From positions 1 through 64,000 of the forward strand of contig JAZNNW010000145.1 of assembly GCA_045580485.1 (NCBI GenBank): DNA of 64,000 nt. Reading direction: 5' to 3'. Source of the DNA: Avoscillospira sp045580485. GTDB taxonomy: Bacteria; Bacillota; Clostridia; Oscillospirales; Oscillospiraceae. Position 1 is the first letter of the stretch. The number at the start of each line of letters is the position of its first letter. The position numbers were made by a program, and so were the translations under genes. Shown here piece by piece: positions 59,025 through 64,000 of the stretch. The notes below the pieces were generated by a model. The model worked only from the letters and a program-made list of their open reading frames with translations, was not told the DNA's origin and did no database searches.

Positions 59025-60137
59025 TTGAAATTCTTACATTTATCTGATCTGCATCTGGGCAGACGGCTCTATGATGCCTCTTTGCTGGAAGATCAGCATT
59101 TTATACTGCAGCAGATTTTGGAGCTGTTGGACAGCCAAGGTGCCGATGCTGTACTTCTGGCAGGGGATATCTATGACAAATCCATTCCTTCTGCAGAGGC
59201 GGTGCGGCTGTTGGACTGGTTTTTGACCCAGTTGGCGCAGCGGGAAAAGCCTGTGTTTATGGTCAGCGGTAACCATGACAGTGCTGAACGAATTGCCTTT
59301 GGTGCGCAGCTGCTGGATGGGAAAGGCGTGTATGTGTCTCCTGTTTTGGAGGCGGTGACAGAACCTGTGACCCTCTATGATGCGTATGGCCCTGTCCATA
59401 TTTATTTGCTGCCTTTTGTGAAGCCTGTCCATGTCCGCAGAGTATTCCCGGAGGCGGAGATCGGTGACTATACGCAAGCGGTGGAAGCTGTGGTAAAAGC
59501 CTGGTCCCCCAACGAAAAGGAACGGAATATTCTGGTTGCCCATCAGCTTGTCACCGGTGCCGTGAGAAGCGAATCGGAGACTGTCTCCATTGGCGGTCTG
59601 GATGATGTTTCGGCAGAGGTTTTTGCACCTTTTGATTATGTGGCACTGGGGCATCTCCATGGGGCGCAGTCTGTATGCAGAGAGACAGTCCGCTACTGCG
59701 GAACGCCTTTGGCGTATTCTTTCTCGGAGGAAGAACAGCGATCCGTTACATGGGTGGAATTGGGTGAGAAGGGGCAGGTTTTCGTGACACAAACACCGCT
59801 GAATCCGCTGCATCCTGTTCGCACGCTCAAGAGCACTTTTGAAGAGCTGATGAAAGATACTTCGGAAGATTATCTGCGTGTGGTTCTGAAGGATGAGGAG
59901 GATGTTCCTTATGCCATGACACGGCTGCGCCATCGCTATCCCAATCTCCTGCGGTTGGAGTATGACAACGTTCGTACCAGGGCTCAGTCGCAGCTGGAGC
60001 CTTTAGGCGATCCGGGGCTTTCGCCTCTGCAACTGCTGGAGGATTTCTACCGTTCCCGGAACAATCAGCCCATGTCAGATGACCTTCGGAAGATCGCAAA
60101 GACATGGATGGAAGAGATTTGGGAGGATTCCCTATGA
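59025..60137 (+). CDS. sbcD: Exonuclease SbcD (Mre11 family)
   Basis: 370 aa from TTG 59025, which has AGGGAG seven bases upstream and gives the standard N-terminus LKFLHLSDLHLG; GTG 59016 is too close. Metal-binding motifs: SDLHLG, AGDIYD, GNHDSAER, HQL, and GHLHG. With SbcC it forms the nuclease that cleaves hairpins and DNA ends. Overlaps sbcC by ATGA. Confidence 0.96.
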   Translation: MKFLHLSDLHLGRRLYDASLLEDQHFILQQILELLDSQGADAVLLAGDIYDKSIPSAEAVRLLDWFLTQLAQREKPVFMVSGNHDSAERIAFGAQLLDGKGVYVSPVLEAVTEPVTLYDAYGPVHIYLLPFVKPVHVRRVFPEAEIGDYTQAVEAVVKAWSPNEKERNILVAHQLVTGAVRSESETVSIGGLDDVSAEVFAPFDYVALGHLHGAQSVCRETVRYCGTPLAYSFSEEEQRSVTWVELGEKGQVFVTQTPLNPLHPVRTLKSTFEELMKDTSEDYLRVVLKDEEDVPYAMTRLRHRYPNLLRLEYDNVRTRAQSQLEPLGDPGLSPLQLLEDFYRSRNNQPMSDDLRKIAKTWMEEIWEDSL

Positions 60138-62875
60138 GACCTTTAAAACTGACCATCAGCGCCTTTGGCCCCTATGGGGGACAGGTGGTGCTGGAAATGG
60201 AAAAACTGGGCAGCAGGGGCTTGTATCTGATCACCGGTGATACCGGTGCAGGCAAGACGACCATCTTTGATGCCATTTGCTTTGCCCTTTATGGCGAAGC
60301 CAGCGGAAGCAACCGCCGGTCGGATATGCTGCGCAGCAACTTTGCCGATGCCAAGACTCCAACTTTTGTGGAACTGGAATTCTCCTGCGGCGGTAAGGTG
60401 TACTCAATTCGCCGCAGTCCGGAATATGAGAGACCCAAGGAACGGGGCGTAGGTGTCACCACGCAGAAAGCGGAGGCACTTTTGACATTCCCTGATGACA
60501 GACAGCCTCTGACCAAGTGGAAAGAGGTCACTGCTGCTGTTACAGAACTGATCGGTCTGGATCGGGAACAGTTTTCTCAGATTGCAATGATCGCCCAAGG
60601 TGATTTTCTTCATCTGCTTCTGGCAAAGACGGAAGAACGGAGCAAAATTTTCCGTGAGATCTTCCATACTGGCCGTTATCAGCGCTTTCAGGAGCGGGTT
60701 CGGCAGGAGGCGTCTGCTCTTCGGGCGGATTATGAGAATCTCCAAAGAAGCATGGAGCAATATGTCCTCGGTATTCAGTGTGATCCTGCAAGATTGGAAA
60801 CAGTCACCGCAGAAGATGGCGCTCTGGAGTTGCTGTCGGAACTGCTGCATGAGGATGAATTGCTACGGCAAGAAGCCGACAGGAAGATTGCCGAGCAGGA
60901 AACTGCCATTCAAAATCTGGACGGTCAGCTGACCCAGGCGGAACTGTCAGAGAAAAAGCGAATGGAACTGGCAGCTCTGCAAAAGCAGCTGGCCGAATTG
61001 CAAGGGGAACTGGAACGAAAAAAACTGGAACTGGATGCCTGTAGAGAGGATGAAGCACAGGCAAAGGCCCTGTACTTGCAGGCGGAGACCCTTCGGCAGA
61101 TGCTTCCGCAGTATGACCGGCTGGCAGAATTGCAGATGCGATATGGGACTCTGCAGCGGCAGATTTCCGATGGAAAGATGCGGCAAGCACAGGCAAAGGA
61201 AGATGCCCGTCGCTATCAAAGTGCAGTTGCGGAAATTGAATCGGAAACCCAGATTCTTTTGGAAACTGTGCAGAAAATCAACAATCTGGAAACAAGTGTC
61301 CAGGCAATGATCACCCGTTCCGAAAACTTAAAGCAACTGAAAGAGGCCGGAAGGAAACTTCAATTGTCACAGGCATCTTTGGAATGTGGACAGAGAGAAT
61401 ACCTGCTGGCAAGAGAAGAAGCAGACCGGCTGAACCGATCCTGCAGTGATATGGAGCGCCTGTTTTTGGATCAGCAGGCTGGTATTCTGGCTGCAGCTCT
61501 TGTGGAAGGAGAGGCCTGTCCCGTTTGCGGTTCTGTCCATCACCCCGATCCTGCTCAAATGGCGGCCCATGCACCTACGCAGGCAGCCTTGGAACAGGAA
61601 CGAAGAAATCTGGAGAAAGCCAATAGACGTAGAGAACATGCCAGTGAGGAGGCACACCGCCTTCATGCACAGACAGAGGCTTCCCAGCAGCATTTCCTTC
61701 AGCTGGCAGCTGCTGTTCTGAATGTGGAGGAAGAGACTGCGGTTTGGAATTGTCTTGAAAGCGAAGAACAGGCAATCAAAGAGAACCTGACACAGCTGAA
61801 CACTCAACTGAGCACGGCTGTTCAGAAGCGGCAGCAGCTTGAAAACCGACAGGTACGCCTGGAGGAATTCCGTCATGCAATGAAGACTGCTGTCGAACAA
61901 TCGCAGAAGGCAGAGGTGGAACTGTCGGCCTGGGCAGCGGAGCAGATGGTTTTGCAGACAGAGATTGAGAACCGAAAAAGAACCCTTTTACATCCGACCC
62001 GAAAGCTGGCAGAGGATGAAGTGCGGAGTTTGACTGCGCAGTCAGAAGCCTTGATGAAAAAGCTGGAAGCAGCACAGGAGAATCACAAGAAAACGGAACA
62101 GCGTATTCATAATTGTAAAGCTCAAGCTGTTTTGCTGGAACAGCAGTTGTCTGAGCTTCCAAAGCTTGATTTGATTGAACTGCGTCAGCAGCGTAGTTTG
62201 TTGTCAGAAAATCGAAGCCGGAATTTGGAGAAGCGGGAACTGCTGTCCCACCGCCTTGCTGCCAACAGGGACATTCAAAATCGACTGCAGAAAGGCTGTG
62301 AAAAACTGAGAAAGACCGGTGAGGTCTGGACCATGGTTCGCAGCCTTTCGGAGACGGTCAACGGTGCCATCAGCGGCAAGGAAAAAATCATGCTGGAGAC
62401 CTATGTGCAGATGACATTCTTTGACCGTGTGCTGCGCAGAGCCAATGTACGCCTGCTGGAAATGACAGGGGGGAGGTATACCCTGCAGCGGCGCAGCGAA
62501 GCAAATCTCCGCAGCCAGTCCGGTCTGGAATTGGATGTCGTGGATCATGGGACCGGTATGGCAAGAAGCGCCGCCTCGCTCTCCGGCGGTGAGTCTTTCC
62601 AGGCATCACTGAGCCTTGCGCTTGGTATGTCTGATGAACTGCAGCCCATAGGAGGTGTGCGTTTGGAGACTCTTTTTGTGGATGAAGGCTTCGGCTCTCT
62701 GGATGATGAAGCACTGCGGCAGGCCATGCAGACCCTGCAAGGCCTTTCTGAAGGGGAACGGCTGGTCGGAATCATTTCCCATGTGGATCTGCTGAAGCAG
62801 TGGGTGGATCGTCAGATCAGAGTTATACGGCAGCCGGATGGACAGAGCCTTGTCAGGATTTGTCTTGAGAGATAA
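60134..62875 (+). CDS. sbcC: ATPase SbcC (Rad50 family)
   Basis: 913 aa from ATG 60134. N-terminal MRPLKLTISAFGPYG and Walker A GDTGAGKTTIFD (about 36-47), long antiparallel coiled coils, zinc hook CPVCG (about 462), ABC signature LSGGESFQ (about 815) and Walker B LFVDEGFGSLDD (about 846). Partner of SbcD in DNA-end and hairpin processing. An array of 0A boxes starts six bases after its stop. Confidence 0.97.
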   Translation: MRPLKLTISAFGPYGGQVVLEMEKLGSRGLYLITGDTGAGKTTIFDAICFALYGEASGSNRRSDMLRSNFADAKTPTFVELEFSCGGKVYSIRRSPEYERPKERGVGVTTQKAEALLTFPDDRQPLTKWKEVTAAVTELIGLDREQFSQIAMIAQGDFLHLLLAKTEERSKIFREIFHTGRYQRFQERVRQEASALRADYENLQRSMEQYVLGIQCDPARLETVTAEDGALELLSELLHEDELLRQEADRKIAEQETAIQNLDGQLTQAELSEKKRMELAALQKQLAELQGELERKKLELDACREDEAQAKALYLQAETLRQMLPQYDRLAELQMRYGTLQRQISDGKMRQAQAKEDARRYQSAVAEIESETQILLETVQKINNLETSVQAMITRSENLKQLKEAGRKLQLSQASLECGQREYLLAREEADRLNRSCSDMERLFLDQQAGILAAALVEGEACPVCGSVHHPDPAQMAAHAPTQAALEQERRNLEKANRRREHASEEAHRLHAQTEASQQHFLQLAAAVLNVEEETAVWNCLESEEQAIKENLTQLNTQLSTAVQKRQQLENRQVRLEEFRHAMKTAVEQSQKAEVELSAWAAEQMVLQTEIENRKRTLLHPTRKLAEDEVRSLTAQSEALMKKLEAAQENHKKTEQRIHNCKAQAVLLEQQLSELPKLDLIELRQQRSLLSENRSRNLEKRELLSHRLAANRDIQNRLQKGCEKLRKTGEVWTMVRSLSETVNGAISGKEKIMLETYVQMTFFDRVLRRANVRLLEMTGGRYTLQRRSEANLRSQSGLELDVVDHGTGMARSAASLSGGESFQASLSLALGMSDELQPIGGVRLETLFVDEGFGSLDDEALRQAMQTLQGLSEGERLVGIISHVDLLKQWVDRQIRVIRQPDGQSLVRICLER

Positions 62876-62880
62876 TCTTT

Positions 62881-62937
62881 TGTCGAATCATGTCGAAAAC
62901 TGTCGGAAAATGTCGAAGGAAGTCGTCAAAAAGTCAA
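62881..62937. promoter_or_regulatory. Array of 0A boxes spaced at 10 bp
   Basis: TGTCGAA at 62881, 62891 and 62911, TGTCGGA at 62901, then degenerate AGTCGTC at 62921 and AGTCAAC at 62931, each exactly 10 bases from the last. TGTCGAA is the Spo0A recognition element. The array ends 21 bases before the -35 of the spo0A promoter. Confidence 0.8.
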
Positions 62938-62957
62938 CTTTTAGTCCATAAAAACTG

Positions 62958-62986
62958 TTGAAAATCATGGATAAATGTGCTAAACT
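62958..62986 (+). promoter_or_regulatory. Sigma-A type promoter of spo0A
   Basis: TTGAAA (62958-62963), 17-nt spacer, TAAACT (62981-62986), 77 bases before the ATG, with the 0A-box array directly upstream. Confidence 0.65.
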
Positions 62987-63062
62987 TGGATTATCGCAGC
63001 GATGATGATAGGACAGTGTCTGAAGGAGAATAGAATATTAGTTTAGGAGAGGGCTACTTATT

Positions 63063-63854
63063 ATGAATGATCGGAAGAAGATTCTGATTGCTGACAGCAA
63101 TGAGGAATTCAGTTTCAAATTAAAACAGGAAGTGGAGAAGGTACCCAATTGGGAGGTCGTCGGTACAGCGGCAGATGGAGAAGAGGCCATTGCGCTGCTG
63201 GAAAAAACAACTCCCGATGTAGTCCTGCTGGATCTGCTTTTGCCGAAGCTGGATGGAATTGCTGTGCTGCGGCGTGCGTCGGAACTGGTGCCGGCGCCGG
63301 TGTGCATGGTTCTGACGGGATTCCTGACAGAGTATGCTGCCACAGCAGCTGCCGGATTTGGCGTTCGGTATTTTATGACCAAACCCTGCCGTTTCCAAGC
63401 TGTGGTGGAGCGCCTCAGTGAGATCTTAAAGGGAGAGGAAACGGGCAGAAAACAACAGATCCGTCGCGCTGAAGTGAATATCGAAGCCATGGTGACTTCT
63501 GTGATTCACGAGATCGGTGTTCCTGCCCATATCAAAGGATATCAGTATTTAAGAGAGGCCATTAAGATCGCTGTCAATGATATGGAAGTCATCAATGCCA
63601 TCACGAAGGTGCTTTATCCCCAGGTGGCAAAGGCATTTTCCACCACACCTTCCAGAGTGGAGCGAGCCATCCGTCATGCCATCGAGGTGGCTTGGGATCG
63701 TGGCGATCTGGAGACCCTGCAGCGGTTCTTCGGGTATACAGTCTCCAACACCAAAGGCAAGCCTACCAATTCGGAGTTTATCGCACTCATCGCAGACCGC
63801 CTGCAGCTGCAGCTGCGGGAACTGGAGAGGACCGTGCCTCATCAAATTGGTTAG
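63063..63854 (+). CDS. spo0A: Sporulation master regulator Spo0A
   Basis: 263 aa. Receiver domain (1-125): ILIADSN acidic pocket, phospho-acceptor Asp at about 57 in VVLLDLLLPKLDG, Thr in VLTGF, Lys in MTKPC. Effector domain (142-263): HEIGVPAHIKGYQYL, ITKVLYPQVAKAF, SRVERAIRHAIEVAWDRG and TKGKPTNSEFIALIADRL, the 0A-box binding helix-turn-helix. Start preceded by GGAGAGGG. Presence shows a spore-forming or recently spore-forming host. Confidence 0.97.
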   Translation: MNDRKKILIADSNEEFSFKLKQEVEKVPNWEVVGTAADGEEAIALLEKTTPDVVLLDLLLPKLDGIAVLRRASELVPAPVCMVLTGFLTEYAATAAAGFGVRYFMTKPCRFQAVVERLSEILKGEETGRKQQIRRAEVNIEAMVTSVIHEIGVPAHIKGYQYLREAIKIAVNDMEVINAITKVLYPQVAKAFSTTPSRVERAIRHAIEVAWDRGDLETLQRFFGYTVSNTKGKPTNSEFIALIADRLQLQLRELERTVPHQIG

Positions 63855-63872
63855 TCTCTTAGGGAATAATAA

Positions 63873-63912
63873 GCACGCCTGTTTTATCGTCATTCAGATA
63901 AAACAGGCGTGC
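63873..63912. terminator. Bidirectional terminator after spo0A
   Basis: GCACGCCTGTTTTAT / ATAAAACAGGCGTGC, a 15-bp perfect stem between two convergent genes. On the minus strand it is followed by ttattatt. Confidence 0.85.
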
Positions 63913-63918
63913 TCTCGC

Positions 63919-64000
63919 TTAGTTATTTTGAGTTTGCGCAATGAGTTGCTGGAAGTGTTCTTTCAGGCGATCGTTGCTCATGGCTTTTTGCTTACTTTGT
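63919..64000 (-). CDS. C-terminus of an unidentified minus-strand gene
   Basis: Only 26 codons visible before the window ends: QSKQKAMSNDRLKEHFQQLI then AQTQNN and TAA (63919-63921). Helical and basic; cannot be assigned. Convergent with spo0A across the shared terminator. Confidence 0.5.
   Translation of the reverse strand, partial: QSKQKAMSNDRLKEHFQQLIAQTQNN

Overview
The window is a chromosomal segment of a spore-forming Clostridia bacterium (most likely Oscillospirales), carrying what looks like a complete short-tailed (podovirus-like) prophage of about 54.9 kb. The host assignment rests on a full-length Spo0A gene with an upstream array of TGTCGAA-type 0A boxes, an SbcD/SbcC pair, a four-cluster ferredoxin, strong AGGAGG ribosome sites and a moderate GC content.

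Host left flank (1-1814): the C-terminus of a homocysteine S-methyltransferase family protein, a shared terminator, and nicotinate phosphoribosyltransferase on the minus strand. The prophage is bounded by a perfect 16-bp direct repeat (1799-1814 and 56742-56757). The left copy overlaps the -35 element of the nicotinate phosphoribosyltransferase promoter, so integration occurs in a promoter region and preserves the -35 hexamer.

Prophage layout. (1) Integration and switch (1815-5239): attachment arm region, tyrosine integrase, a CI-like repressor without a peptidase domain, three near-perfect copies of a 17-bp operator palindrome plus a half site, a Cro-like protein and an excisionase-like protein. 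(2) A tandemly duplicated non-coding segment (5244-6027); each copy can fold into a roughly 335-nt RNA closed by a 17-18 bp stem whose sequence differs completely between the copies while pairing is kept. This is the strongest candidate for an undescribed element. (3) Replication and metabolism (6012-25645): DUF2800 and DUF2815 proteins, HNH protein, family A DNA polymerase, cytosine methyltransferase, SNF2-type helicase, ThyX, dNMP kinase, a stand-alone Spo0A C-terminal DNA-binding domain, a J-domain protein, an SPFH lipoprotein, a primase/VirE helicase, an iteron-like cluster (probable origin) and a VRR-NUC nuclease. (4) A minus-strand cassette (25646-27571) with its own promoter, two 20-bp operator palindromes, a 26-aa hydrophobic toxin-like peptide and several unknown genes. 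(5) Packaging and virion (27715-55648): terminase, three tRNAs, portal, scaffold, capsid, connector, tail proteins, a tail fibre with an M14 peptidase-like domain, holins, amidase, and a 3,465-residue polyvalent ejection protein. (6) A membrane-protein moron (55809-56534) between duplicated terminators, preceded by a run of 31 A.

Host right flank (56758-64000): a 55-aa hydrophobic protein, a histidine phosphatase/GNAT fusion, a glycine-rich lipoprotein, a ferredoxin, sbcD-sbcC, spo0A, and the end of one more minus-strand gene.

All functions are read from motifs and composition; no database search was run.
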